The translations under genes and the position numbers were made by a program. Below, in pieces: positions 53,283-61,576 of a stretch of 64,000 bases of DNA. Position 1 is the first letter of the stretch. The number at the start of each line of letters is the position of its first letter. The stretch comes from JAHIVN01 sp018816645 (GTDB taxonomy: Bacteria > Patescibacteriota > Dojkabacteria > JAHIVN01): contig JBDRHZ010000028.1 of the NCBI GenBank assembly GCA_043816305.1, positions 1 through 64,000 of the forward strand, read 5' to 3'. The notes under the pieces were generated by a model. The model made no database searches. It was not told the origin of the DNA and saw only the letters and a list, made by a program, of their open reading frames with translations.

Positions 53283-53522
53283 TTCGTTGTGAAAAATTGC
53301 TGGTTCAACGCAGCAGCCACGCAGCCTTGTTTCCATAGAGCTTTATTCTGAAATCTATTTAATCTTGAATGCGGGATTTATGGAGCAATTGAACCTGCAA
53401 AAGATTGATCGAGTTGATTACGTATTAAGGATTACGCCATAAGGAATACGGAATATTGACAACTGTTTACTGTTCCCCTGCGTCATGATATATTTACAAA
53501 ATCAGTTATTAGGAATTAAATC

Positions 53523-53744
53523 ATGAAAATCAAAAAGTCCTGGACTATTCAGAAACTTCTAGATGAATATCCTGATGCAGCAGAAGTACTTGTAGAATAC
53601 GGCTTTCACTGCATCGGCTGCGCCATTGCTTCTATGGAGACGATAGAACAGGGTGCGGGGGCACATGGACTGGATGAGGAAAAGTTTAAAGAAATGATGG
53701 GAAAGCTGGAAAAACTTGGAAAGAAAAATATTAAAGAGTCTTGA
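53523..53744 (+). CDS. DUF1858 redox-disulfide domain protein
   Basis: A 73-residue protein that fits the DUF1858 (hybrid-cluster-protein-associated) family: Ile-Gln-Lys-Leu-Leu-Asp-Glu-Tyr-Pro then HCIGCAIASMETIEQGAGAHG. The CxxC pair may be redox-active or bind metal. Small cytosolic protein of unknown partner. A short AAATC leader and no neighbours in the same direction. Confidence 0.88.
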   Translation: MKIKKSWTIQKLLDEYPDAAEVLVEYGFHCIGCAIASMETIEQGAGAHGLDEEKFKEMMGKLEKLGKKNIKES

Positions 53745-53751
53745 ACTACCT

Positions 53752-54603
53752 CTATTGGAAAATAGCAACTATTTCATTGTACCAGCTTTCGGAATATGGC
53801 TCAAGAACTAGTTCATCTAACCCTGGGACATGCCCCGATCTCTTTGCTTCAACCTGATATTCTCCGAAAGTTAGCCCATTTTGCGCACAATAAACTGCTA
53901 ATCCGAAAACATTGTTGCGTAATTCAGAGATACGTAAAGAATCTTTCGCAGTCCAAATCTGCACAAGAGATAAATCTACACTTCCCATATCATAGGCTTG
54001 AGCCAACTCAACCCAAAACGGAGACGTTCTCAATTCTGTTCTCTGAGCAAGATTAACCAGTGAGAATGTAATTCCCCCAGTCATTACACTTGTCTGAGTA
54101 TGTGAGCTAAAAGTATAAAAATACCTATCACCAGGAAGAGTTTCAGCTGAAAGATCTAAAACAAATATATAACCTATTCTGGGAGGTTTCAATCCTTTTC
54201 CCATTAGCTTATATAAACCAGTGTCATGATGTTCATAGAGAAAATCGATTGCTTGTTCATAAATTCTAACGTCCGGAACAGCAAATGTTGCCGGATGAAA
54301 TACACGTATTTCCTTGCCAGCGTGACTATAAATTGTGAGCCTGTCAACTTGTGCCTCAACATCGGCTCTTAGGATCGCCCTGTCAGCTGCCGGAAGAAAG
54401 GGAAAACAAGCCTGATTCCTTCTCCCCATCTCGAAAACTCTTGCAATATCTTTTTTCGTTGCAGGTCTGGTTGAAATGTCAAAATCATAATGCTCACGAA
54501 TAAAAAGTCCAACTGGTACCGCTGCAGCACCTGCTGCCAAAAGAAAATATCTCAAAACAGTTCTTCGTGATATAGGCACGACTTCCTTGGTCTCACCAGC
54601 CAT
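53752..54603 (-). CDS. Orphan protein with a twin-arginine-like signal
   Basis: A 283-residue protein. Its start has Ile-Ser-Arg-Arg-Thr-Val-Leu-Arg, then a hydrophobic run Tyr-Phe-Leu-Leu-Ala-Ala-Gly-Ala-Ala-Ala-Val-Pro-Val-Gly-Leu-Phe, which fits the Tat signal (S/T)RRxFLK apart from Val. The mature part has His-Ala-Gly-Lys, Tyr-Glu-His-His-Asp and Ser-Ser-His-Thr-Gln; no family is recognised. No TatABC gene is in the window, so export by Sec is also possible. Confidence 0.55.
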   Translation of the reverse strand: MAGETKEVVPISRRTVLRYFLLAAGAAAVPVGLFIREHYDFDISTRPATKKDIARVFEMGRRNQACFPFLPAADRAILRADVEAQVDRLTIYSHAGKEIRVFHPATFAVPDVRIYEQAIDFLYEHHDTGLYKLMGKGLKPPRIGYIFVLDLSAETLPGDRYFYTFSSHTQTSVMTGGITFSLVNLAQRTELRTSPFWVELAQAYDMGSVDLSLVQIWTAKDSLRISELRNNVFGLAVYCAQNGLTFGEYQVEAKRSGHVPGLDELVLEPYSESWYNEIVAIFQ

Positions 54604-54850
54604 TATTTTTTTGTCTAAATAAAAATAAATTAGATCATTTTCTATGTTAATTTCTCTACCTTGCGATATACTGCTTAGATTTTCCGCTTACGCTTAACAT
54701 ATTCATAACACTTAGAATAAAGTCCGCGTATTATATTACAATAACTAATCAATTTAATGATAACAATGGAAAAAATAACGACAATAAATCTGGTATCAGA
54801 GAACAGATTCCGCATAGCTGTTAACTGATACCTGTTTTGCATCAACCTGT

Positions 54851-55345
54851 CTATTTCACTATTTCCAAGAGCTCAATCTCAAAAACAAGTCCTGCCTTTG
54901 GGGGAATACTCCCCGAACCTGTCTCTCCATATCCCATGCTGGAAGGAATTTCCAGCTTTCTTTTCCCTCCGACTTTCATCCCAAGCAATCCTTTTTCCCA
55001 GCCTTCAATCACACCGCCCGAACCAACAGTGAACTCAAAGGGCTCATTTCTGTCAACCGAGCTGTCAAACTTTGTACCGTCGATTAGTGTCCCGGTATAG
55101 TGAACACTAACAGTATCGCCATTCTTAACTTCTGCTCCTTCACCAACCTTTGTATCTTCTATCTTAAACTCATCGAAATCTTCTGCCTCCTGTGTATTTA
55201 ACTCATCTACTTTATCCTGTAAATTCACATCTTCTGTAGTAGGTTCTTCTTTTGGCGGGTTTGATGGGCTAGTCTTATCCATGATTAATATGAATAATCC
55301 TGTAAGAATTAAAATAGGCAGAATTAATATTAGTACTTTTTTCAT
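54851..55345 (-). CDS. FKBP-type peptidyl-prolyl cis-trans isomerase
   Basis: A 164-residue protein with an N-terminal membrane anchor (residues 4-22), a Glu/Asp-rich linker and an FKBP domain at about 65-164. The domain keeps Val-His-Tyr-Thr-Gly-Thr, Lys-Phe-Asp-Ser-Ser, Gly-Trp-Glu-Lys-Gly and Gly-Tyr-Gly-Glu. It folds secreted proteins by proline isomerisation, probably outside the membrane. Confidence 0.93.
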   Translation of the reverse strand: MKKVLILILPILILTGLFILIMDKTSPSNPPKEEPTTEDVNLQDKVDELNTQEAEDFDEFKIEDTKVGEGAEVKNGDTVSVHYTGTLIDGTKFDSSVDRNEPFEFTVGSGGVIEGWEKGLLGMKVGGKRKLEIPSSMGYGETGSGSIPPKAGLVFEIELLEIVK

Positions 55346-55558
55346 TTTATACTTTCTAATAAATAAACTACAAAAGAGAACTTTATTCTACTTACGTGAT
55401 ACGGTCAACACTTTGCAGTTTTATGTTACCGGTCAATTATATTGTTTTCAGGATTAGTTCACAAGATGCAACGACAAATCATGCTATTTTTCCTATCTAC
55501 TCATTTGTAAATAAATCTGATAGTATTCAATCATAATTTCCAGAATTCAAATCCTACA

Positions 55559-57076
55559 GTGACTATCCTGAAGTCAGTAAACAAAAAAGAAACACTGCTG
55601 GCCACTCTTATCTGGACCATTATACTAATGGGTCTCGTACTCAGGAGCTATGGGATAGACAGACCAAATCTTTGGTTTGATGAAGCCTTTAGTGTAGTTT
55701 TTGCTCAAAGAGACATATTGTCTGTCTTCAAGTTATCACTAAATGACACTACGACACCTCTTTTCGAAATAATTCTGTATTTTTTATTTAGAATTTATCC
55801 AAATAACGAATTTATTGCGCGTCTGCCTTCACTTCTAGCTGGCATTGGAAGTCTATTTGTATTCTACATTATCATTACGTACGTTTTATCCAGAAGATAC
55901 CGTATTTTTGCACTTTTACTTTTTTCTACAAATCTTGTTTCTTTATATTTTTCCAGGCAAGCTAGGGCATATGCTCTTACTCAGTTTTTCTTGCTCATAG
56001 CCTGTTACAGCCTTATACGCCTCGTAAAGCACTGGAATAAAACATTTTTTCTCTTACTTATCTTTTCAAACATTCTCGCTTTTCTTTCACACCAGCTGGC
56101 AGTCTTCTTCATCATAGGTGAATGTGTTGTCGTTATTTTTGAGATCACAAAGAAAAATGAAGATCTTGCTTTACTACGTTTTCTAACCTTACGTAAAAAA
56201 ACTCTGATCCGTTGGTTTTTAGCTTTTCTTCCTGTTGGTGTTATGATTTTCATCTGGTCGCTTTTCCTAATTGCCCAAGTCAAAGATGCTTCGCAGGTCT
56301 TTTATTTGCAATTCCACCCTTATAGATCACTTATAGGAACTATCGGCGAGTTATCATTTTGTAATTTGAAAGTAAATCTCGAATCGCTTTCTTTTATATA
56401 TCCATTTGAGAGAGTGCTCATATTCGCGTTTGCAGTATTTGGAACGATAGTAGAAATGAAGTACAGACGGAAGAAGACACCTTTCTATTCAGTTCTTTTC
56501 TGGATTCCACTAGCTTGTATGTACGTTGTTTCCTTCAAGGTGCCTATCTTTTCCGTGAGATACATAAGCTTTCTCACACCCTACTTTATAATCTTGATAG
56601 TGAAGGGAGTCAAGGCATGTGTTCCGAAACGAGCCCTACAATACATTCTCATTGGCTTCTTTGTCATAGGCAACCTTTTGGTTTACTTCAAATACCTAAA
56701 GAATGATACAAAAAAGACTCACTTTCTGGATCTGGTCAGCTATCTAAACAAAAGCAAAAAAGATGATGATCTCATGCTTGCTACCAACGCACTCATCTAT
56801 ACCCCAGTCCGCTATTACTCTAAAGAAAATTTCGAAAGTTATATTTATGACTCCTGGGAAAATATACCTTTTTACCACGGGAAGGTGATACTTACTGAAG
56901 AGGATCTGCTCTACGATTACGTAAAAATCAAATCGTATAAAAGAGTCTGGATAATAACTGACTACAATAGAAATCTAGAAAATTCGTGTCTTGAAGATAC
57001 ATTCGAGAAAGATTACAAACTGGAAGCAACAAAAAGATTTCGGATCAAGTATCTATGTCTTTGGGTTGCTCTATGA
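55559..57076 (+). CDS. GT39-like membrane glycosyltransferase
   Basis: A 505-residue protein with GTG start and about ten helices. The first loop has NLWFDEAFSVVFAQRD, with the Asp-Glu of the PMT/ArnT catalytic motif. It takes sugar from a lipid carrier and adds it to a protein or lipid outside the membrane. Together with galE it could decorate surface proteins (inference). Confidence 0.8.
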   Translation: MTILKSVNKKETLLATLIWTIILMGLVLRSYGIDRPNLWFDEAFSVVFAQRDILSVFKLSLNDTTTPLFEIILYFLFRIYPNNEFIARLPSLLAGIGSLFVFYIIITYVLSRRYRIFALLLFSTNLVSLYFSRQARAYALTQFFLLIACYSLIRLVKHWNKTFFLLLIFSNILAFLSHQLAVFFIIGECVVVIFEITKKNEDLALLRFLTLRKKTLIRWFLAFLPVGVMIFIWSLFLIAQVKDASQVFYLQFHPYRSLIGTIGELSFCNLKVNLESLSFIYPFERVLIFAFAVFGTIVEMKYRRKKTPFYSVLFWIPLACMYVVSFKVPIFSVRYISFLTPYFIILIVKGVKACVPKRALQYILIGFFVIGNLLVYFKYLKNDTKKTHFLDLVSYLNKSKKDDDLMLATNALIYTPVRYYSKENFESYIYDSWENIPFYHGKVILTEEDLLYDYVKIKSYKRVWIITDYNRNLENSCLEDTFEKDYKLEATKRFRIKYLCLWVAL

Positions 57077-57101
57077 ACTATTCCTCAAAGAGAAGTAATG
57101 C

Positions 57102-57482
57102 TTAGTAAACCTCGCCAAAGGCAATCGCATAATTCTTCCCATATTTCTTCGAACACTTTGGACAGTAAGCGAAATGAAAGTATTGCTTTTTAAACTTCAA
57201 TCCCTTTTTGGACGCATAATCCTGCATCACATTAAACCACTTGGGAACGTCTTTATAAGAACCTTCAAACACTTTGCTTATGAATGTCCCTGTAAATTTT
57301 ACTATCCTGGCATCTGAAACCTCATTTGTAACTGTCATATGAAGTTCAGACTTCCATGGAGACGGATCATAGGCCAAGACAAGAAAATCCTCGTCGCTAG
57401 GAGCAGCCCCGGCATCTTGGATTTTCTTGAACATTCTTGTTACAACTTTCCCCATATTTAGAGGAACGTGAAATAACTTCAC
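57102..57482 (-). CDS. Small GyrI-like protein with C-terminal Cys pair
   Basis: A 126-residue protein. Residues about 55-100 (Val-Lys-Phe-Thr-Gly-Thr-Phe-Ile-Ser-Lys-Val-Phe-Glu-Gly-Ser-Tyr-Lys-Asp-Val-Pro) recall GyrI-like small-molecule-binding domains; Cys-Pro-Lys-Cys at about 110-113 with Lys-Tyr-Gly-Lys-Asn-Tyr could hold a metal. Homologues are widely called hydrolase without proof. It directly abuts the left copy of the 94-base repeat. Confidence 0.55.
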   Translation of the reverse strand: MKLFHVPLNMGKVVTRMFKKIQDAGAAPSDEDFLVLAYDPSPWKSELHMTVTNEVSDARIVKFTGTFISKVFEGSYKDVPKWFNVMQDYASKKGLKFKKQYFHFAYCPKCSKKYGKNYAIAFGEVY

Positions 57483-57576
57483 TACATTATCAAAATAAAA
57501 AGCGGAATAATGTCCGAAGCTCGAACCAACCCTAATCTTTTATCCCCATTTTCCCCCTTGGCCCTGTAACAAACAT
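57483..57576. repeat. Left copy of 94-base direct repeat
   Basis: This segment repeats at 60549-60642 with two mismatches (57552 T/C and 57562 C/T), 3066 bases away. The right copy spans the 3' flank and the last codons of the TrmB-like gene; in the left copy the same last 13 codons (Met-Phe-Val-Thr-Gly-Pro-Arg-Gly-Lys-Met-Gly-Ile-Lys) are preserved but the rest of the gene is absent. Confidence 0.85.
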
Positions 57577-57600
57577 TTCTTTTCCGATCCAAAGACTCGT

Positions 57601-57619
57601 CCGCCTCTGACGGAGGCGG
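57601..57619. repeat. Palindromic GCCTC repeat
   Basis: CCGCCTC-TGACG-GAGGCGG is a perfect 7-bp inverted repeat, of the same style as the GCCTCTGGC/GCCAAAGGC elements but with a different loop. Confidence 0.5.
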
Positions 57620-57812
57620 TGAACAGTATTCCCTCTCTGTTCTAAACCTTACTCAGAATTTCGGCGTACTCATCCGCTTTAGGCTTCAACTATACCTTCG
57701 GTTTGTCTCAGCCTGATCTCGTTAAGCTAACCCGTTTCGAGTTCTCGCCTGATATAGTCCCTTAGAAAATGTGACTAAACTAATATATTTCTTGTCTATG
57801 ATAATATATATT

Positions 57813-58331
57813 ATGACAGAAAAAGAGATAATTGAAAGAATAGTTAAGGGAGATAAATATTTATTCGCTAAGCTATACAAGTATTATTATTCATATGTAT
57901 TTTACCGTATATATAACTTTATCGGTAATATCACAGAAGCCGAAGATCTGGTCCAGAACGTTTGGATCAAAATATATTTTGCAATTAATAAATTTAAAAG
58001 TGACTCGTCCTTTAAGACTTGGATTTATAAAATTACTACTAACGAATGTATTAATTATCTTAAAAGTAAAAGAGTATTAATTGATCTTGATCGCATAGTT
58101 GATACACTCCAAGTTTCAAGAGATCCGACAAAGGATATTGAGAATGAAATTGATGTGACAAATTTGCTAAGTATATTGTCTAAGTTAGAAAGGACATTGT
58201 TAGTGTTTAAGTATATTGACGAGTACACATATGTGGAAATCAGTCAAATAACTGGACTTTCTGAAAGTGCGGTAAAAATGAGAATAAATAGAGCAAAAAT
58301 TAAACTTAAAAATGAGAAAAATAATGCATGA
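57813..58331 (+). CDS. ECF-type sigma factor
   Basis: About 172 residues from ATG at 57813 (MTEKEIIERIVKGD); the GTG at 57771 is upstream of TGATAATAT, a probable -10 at about 57800. Region 2 has Glu-Ala-Glu-Asp-Leu-Val-Gln-Asn-Val-Trp and Phe-Lys-Thr-Trp-Ile-Tyr-Lys-Ile-Thr-Thr-Asn-Glu; region 4 has Tyr-Val-Glu-Ile-Ser-Gln-Ile-Thr-Gly-Leu-Ser-Glu-Ser-Ala-Val-Lys. Codons are more A/T-rich than neighbours. It lies on the island between the 94-base repeats, with a channel gene downstream. Confidence 0.9.
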   Translation: MTEKEIIERIVKGDKYLFAKLYKYYYSYVFYRIYNFIGNITEAEDLVQNVWIKIYFAINKFKSDSSFKTWIYKITTNECINYLKSKRVLIDLDRIVDTLQVSRDPTKDIENEIDVTNLLSILSKLERTLLVFKYIDEYTYVEISQITGLSESAVKMRINRAKIKLKNEKNNA

Positions 58332-58542
58332 AATAAAACAATTATTTATAAAAGAACAAAAGCAAGTGAAACCAGTAAAACCAAGTGTCGAAAGAATCCT
58401 GGCTAAAATTGAATTACTTGAGATTCTTCAATCTTTCTTGGAACTATATGTAGAAGTCCCTTCAATATATTTTAATAAATTAATTTTTAATAACAGAAAG
58501 CATGGAAAATCAAATTCTCGTGCAAATTCAAGAGTGGGATGA
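58312..58542 (+). CDS. Small ORF coupled to the sigma gene
   Basis: A 76-codon frame overlapping the sigma gene by 20 bases and the channel gene by 41. An internal ATG at 58324 is the more natural start. It is basic at both ends with a hydrophobic middle (Ile-Glu-Leu-Leu-Glu-Ile-Leu-Gln-Ser-Phe-Leu). It could be an anti-sigma fragment, but there is no recognised domain. Confidence 0.35.
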   Translation: MRKIMHEIKQLFIKEQKQVKPVKPSVERILAKIELLEILQSFLELYVEVPSIYFNKLIFNNRKHGKSNSRANSRVG

Positions 58543-59326
58543 TATCCTGCTCAATTCCGTGAATGGAGTCGTAACTTCATTCTCTACATTTCTCCCAAAT
58601 ATTTTGGGTGCACTAGTACTGCTAATTATGGGAGTAATAGTATCTAAGTACTTAAGAAGGTTTACGAAAGGTCTTTTGACAAGAGCAAGGTTAATTAAGA
58701 TTTTTGGTGAGGCAAAAATCGATGAAAAGCTTGACAAGGCTGGAGTTAAAGTAAGTATTATTGACATATTTGCAAATTCTGTATACTGGGCATCAATGCT
58801 TGTTGTATTGATGGCGGTTGCTGATGTACTTAACCTTTCCGTTGTTACTAACACAATTGGCAGCTTAATTGCTTATATTCCAAGCATTATTGCTGGAATC
58901 TTAGTCATTATAGTAACCGTTGCAGCCGCCAACCTTGTTAGAGATATCGTAAAAAGTAGCCTTGATCAAGTAGAAGCTACATACAGTAAAGCTTTAAGTA
59001 GTGTATCATATGCATTAATACTTTTATTTGGTTCTGTTATCGCTATTAATCAAGTTGGTATAGATATTACCATCATCACAGCAAATATAACCGTAATTGT
59101 TGTAGGTGTAGCTTTAACAGTAGCTTTATCACTTGGACTTGGGTCGAAAGATATTGTAGCAAACATTCTTGCTGGACATTATCTTAAAAAAGAGTTCAGC
59201 AAAGGTGATAAAATCTCTTTAGGAAACGTTTCTGGTACAGTTGAAAAAATCACTGATACTAATATAATCTTAAAGACTGACAAAGGTACAATTGTTGTAG
59301 CTAACAACAAAGTGATGATGTCATAA
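58502..59326 (+). CDS. MscS-like channel protein with conserved TM helix
   Basis: A 274-residue membrane protein. Four or five helices in residues 1-200 with a Gly/Ala-rich pore-like helix (Val-Ala-Leu-Ser-Leu-Gly-Leu-Gly-Ser-Lys-Asp-Ile-Val-Ala-Asn), then a small beta domain (Gly-Asp-Lys-Ile-Ser-Leu-Gly-Asn-Val-Ser-Gly-Thr-Val-Glu). It matches mechanosensitive small-conductance channels, shortened at the C-terminus. It follows a sigma factor, which may control it during osmotic stress (inference). Confidence 0.85.
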   Translation: MENQILVQIQEWDDILLNSVNGVVTSFSTFLPNILGALVLLIMGVIVSKYLRRFTKGLLTRARLIKIFGEAKIDEKLDKAGVKVSIIDIFANSVYWASMLVVLMAVADVLNLSVVTNTIGSLIAYIPSIIAGILVIIVTVAAANLVRDIVKSSLDQVEATYSKALSSVSYALILLFGSVIAINQVGIDITIITANITVIVVGVALTVALSLGLGSKDIVANILAGHYLKKEFSKGDKISLGNVSGTVEKITDTNIILKTDKGTIVVANNKVMMS

Positions 59327-59337
59327 TTGAGCTCTTT

Positions 59338-59371
59338 GAGTGGCAATCGTATACGATTGCCACTCTTTTTT
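59338..59371 (+). terminator. Strong rho-independent terminator
   Basis: A perfect 28-base palindrome, GAGTGGCAATCGTA/TACGATTGCCACTC, followed by six T. It lies 11 bases after the channel gene and ends the sigma operon. Confidence 0.95.
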
Positions 59372-59535
59372 ATCAAGACTTTTTATCAAGACTCTGTTAT
59401 AAAATAGTATTAAGTTGCTTCGTTTATTGCATAGGGCGAGAGCCGAGAGAAAGTTTGATCAAGATTAAATTCTTCGTAAGAATAATTGCAAGCCTTCTGA
59501 ACTGTGTCTAGAATAAAAAATGAAGAGTGACGATT

Positions 59536-60307
59536 TCAAAACTCGAAAAGTCTTGTCCTGATTAATTTAAAGTAATGTCTCATCACAAAAATCTTATACA
59601 GTCTGCCATACGCTTCGATTGACTTTTCGTAAAACCTGTCTATTCTTCGATTTGTATTATCACTATGTGCAAAAAGTCTCTCAAGCTTCCACCTCTTAGT
59701 ACAATAGCCTTTATTCTTCTCGTAAATATCCTCATAACTCCTAATTTCTGTACTACTTCTATACTCAATAACAGGTATCCCCCCTAAATTCAGACAATCC
59801 TTCCTAAAATACTCTTTATCATATGCCTTATCGGCACCTAGCCTCTTTCTTAAAACAAATGCTTTCTTTATAAGCTGTAATCCAAACAAAGAATCAAGTT
59901 CTGCCGCCTTACTAAATATCCATACAAGTGGATTCCCATTTCCATCACAATACACATGTCTTTTTATTCCTACACTGTTATACTTCCCCGAATAATTTAC
60001 TTCCTTTCGCCCCCTTTTTACTTTCAGCTAAGCTCCCATCAATGTAACCATTCACTAGGTTTAGTTTCCCTAGATCTAGTACCTTATGTTGAAGATCACG
60101 AATAATGTCATCCCATACTCCTAATTCGTCATATTCCTTTATTCTCCTCCAACAGGTAACCCCAGGCGGATAGTATTTGGGCATATCGTTCCATCTGATT
60201 GCTGTGGAAAGAAAGTAGAGTATCTCATTTATTACTTCTCTATCATCTACTCTCGGTCTTCCTGTTTTAGCTGGAAACGGAAGGTAGTCCTTTATGGCTG
60301 TCCATTC
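59536..60307 (-). pseudogene. IS5-like DDE transposase, frameshifted and without start
   Basis: Three pieces read as one transposase of about 255 residues. The N-terminal part, Glu-Trp-Thr-Ala-Ile-Lys-Asp-Tyr-Leu-Pro then Gly-Arg-Pro-Arg-Val-Asp-Asp-Arg, has no in-frame start because TAG lies just before Glu at 60307. The middle (YIDGSLAESKKGAKG) contains a DDE Asp; a frameshift at AAAAAGGGGG (about 60000-60012) joins it to Tyr-Cys-Asp-Gly-Asn-Gly-Asn-Pro, Leu-Gly-Ala-Asp-Lys-Ala-Tyr-Asp, and the C-terminal Arg-Arg-x-x-Arg. This layout fits the IS5 family. Some IS5 elements use frameshifting, but the missing start makes decay more likely. No clear terminal inverted repeats seen. Confidence 0.75.
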
Positions 60308-60504
60308 CTATTCTTTTTGATTGTTAAAGTGACTTTCATTTCTGCAGGCAGTAATTGATAATTTTATTTACTTCCTACATTTTAGCTTAACTACTTTATC
60401 TTTTCGAGTTTTAAAATGGTTCGAGAATGTATTTGCATTAATTAGTTCTATCCATCTTAATATCCTTATTGTTTGACGCAGTTAACTCCTAATGTGTGGT
60501 TTTC

Positions 60505-60546
60505 TTTGCTTTGAGAACCCAGATTCATCTGGGTTCTCAAAGCAAA
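60505..60546. repeat. Perfect 19-bp hairpin at the edge of the island
   Basis: TTTGCTTTGAGAACCCAGA, loop TTCA, and its exact reverse complement. No T run follows on either strand, so it is not a usual terminator. It ends 2 bases before the right copy of the direct repeat. Confidence 0.85.
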
Positions 60547-60548
60547 TA

Positions 60549-60642
60549 TACATTATCAAAATAAAAAGCGGAATAATGTCCGAAGCTCGAACCAACCCTA
60601 ATCTTTTATCCCCATTTCCCCCCTTGGTCCTGTAACAAACAT
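60549..60642. repeat. Right copy of 94-base direct repeat
   Basis: Matches 57483-57576 with two mismatches. It holds 49 bases of 3' flank and the last 15 codons of the TrmB-like gene. It is probably the original copy because the full gene is here. Confidence 0.85.
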
Positions 60643-61449
60643 CTCTATTGCATCCTTCCAGACATAATCAAAAAGTTGTTTTTGTAAAGTCGCTAAATAC
60701 TTGTTTTGGACCTCGATACACAGTAATTCATTATTTCTATAATCAAGCATACCCACAACATCGTTGTAAATATAAATCTCAAATTTAATCTCAAGTATCT
60801 TTGGATCTATATACCTAAGCTTCTGGTGATTTTCGATATACTCAGTAACATCAGTCCAACCAGGCATGAAACTTTCATTTGTCAGGTCATAATGCACAAT
60901 ACCACGGTGAACCGCTTCCTGCCTGTATTTCTCCGCAAAACTTGCCTGCAGAAATGCGGATAGCCGGGAGACTTCAAAGATTCGCATCTTCTTCCTGGCT
61001 CTTAATGTATTCCAAATAACTTGTTTAAGCCCCTCAACTCCATAATAATGCAAGACATTTGACTCATCCTTAGTACTCCCTTTGGCAAATTCAGAAAAGT
61101 TTGTCTGCATCAAGTCGAGAGATTTCTTTAAGGCATCCACTTCCGCCTCTTTCACCTCGACTAGACTCGCTAAATTTTTGTAGGGGAAAGCTCTATATAA
61201 CTTGCTTGAGCTTGTATTCTCTAGAGTAATAAGGTTTTTATCAACCAAAGCCTCCAGAATACTATCTATTATGGACCTTCCAATACCCGTTAGTTTATGT
61301 AGTTTGTAAGATGTTGCAACACCCGCCCTAGTAAGCTCAATATAGATCAATGCCTCATTTTCAGTCAAACCAAATTCTTTCAGGTTCTCGATTAGAGCAA
61401 GCCTCTGGCTTTCTTCAATTTTACTTTTGGATTTAATTTCTTTAGTCAT
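60598..61449 (-). CDS. TrmB-like transcriptional regulator
   Basis: About 283 residues from ATG at 61449 (MTKEIKSKSKI). Residues about 20-85 are a winged helix (Phe-Gly-Leu-Thr-Glu-Asn-Glu-Ala-Leu-Ile-Tyr-Ile-Glu-Leu then Ile-Gly-Arg-Ser-Ile-Ile-Asp), then a coiled coil (about 100-120) and a domain of about 150 residues with no sugar-binding motif that I can see. TrmB regulators are typical of archaea and some bacteria. A palindrome at 61471-61495 lies just upstream. It diverges from the SDR-like gene. Confidence 0.8.
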   Translation of the reverse strand: MTKEIKSKSKIEESQRLALIENLKEFGLTENEALIYIELTRAGVATSYKLHKLTGIGRSIIDSILEALVDKNLITLENTSSSKLYRAFPYKNLASLVEVKEAEVDALKKSLDLMQTNFSEFAKGSTKDESNVLHYYGVEGLKQVIWNTLRARKKMRIFEVSRLSAFLQASFAEKYRQEAVHRGIVHYDLTNESFMPGWTDVTEYIENHQKLRYIDPKILEIKFEIYIYNDVVGMLDYRNNELLCIEVQNKYLATLQKQLFDYVWKDAIEMFVTGPRGEMGIKD

Positions 61450-61470
61450 AATGAAATTATAACATTTCTG

Positions 61471-61495
61471 CAGCAACACAACTACACTGTTGCTG
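61471..61495. promoter_or_regulatory. Candidate operator between regulator and SDR gene
   Basis: CAGCAACA-N9-TGTTGCTG, a perfect 8-bp inverted repeat with centres 17 bases apart. It lies 22 bases before the regulator ATG and about 80 bases before the SDR gene, so autoregulation is likely. Confidence 0.55.
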
Positions 61496-61576
61496 ATATA
61501 AACGTCGAACACTCCATAGTTGCAGATATCTTAGACTTTTTTATAGATGTAAATTTTGATAGTAAAATTACGCATA

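Noticed and set aside
57771..57812. GTG start for the second sigma factor
   Set aside because: A -10-like TGATAATAT lies between this GTG and the ATG at 57813, which also fits the family start.
60598..60650. Terminator for the TrmB-like gene
   Set aside because: The nearby hairpin at 60505-60546 is perfect but is not followed by T residues on either strand.
61556..61576. Upstream start of the SDR-like protein
   Set aside because: The first seven codons add nothing like the family and the ATG at 61577 begins the first beta-strand.
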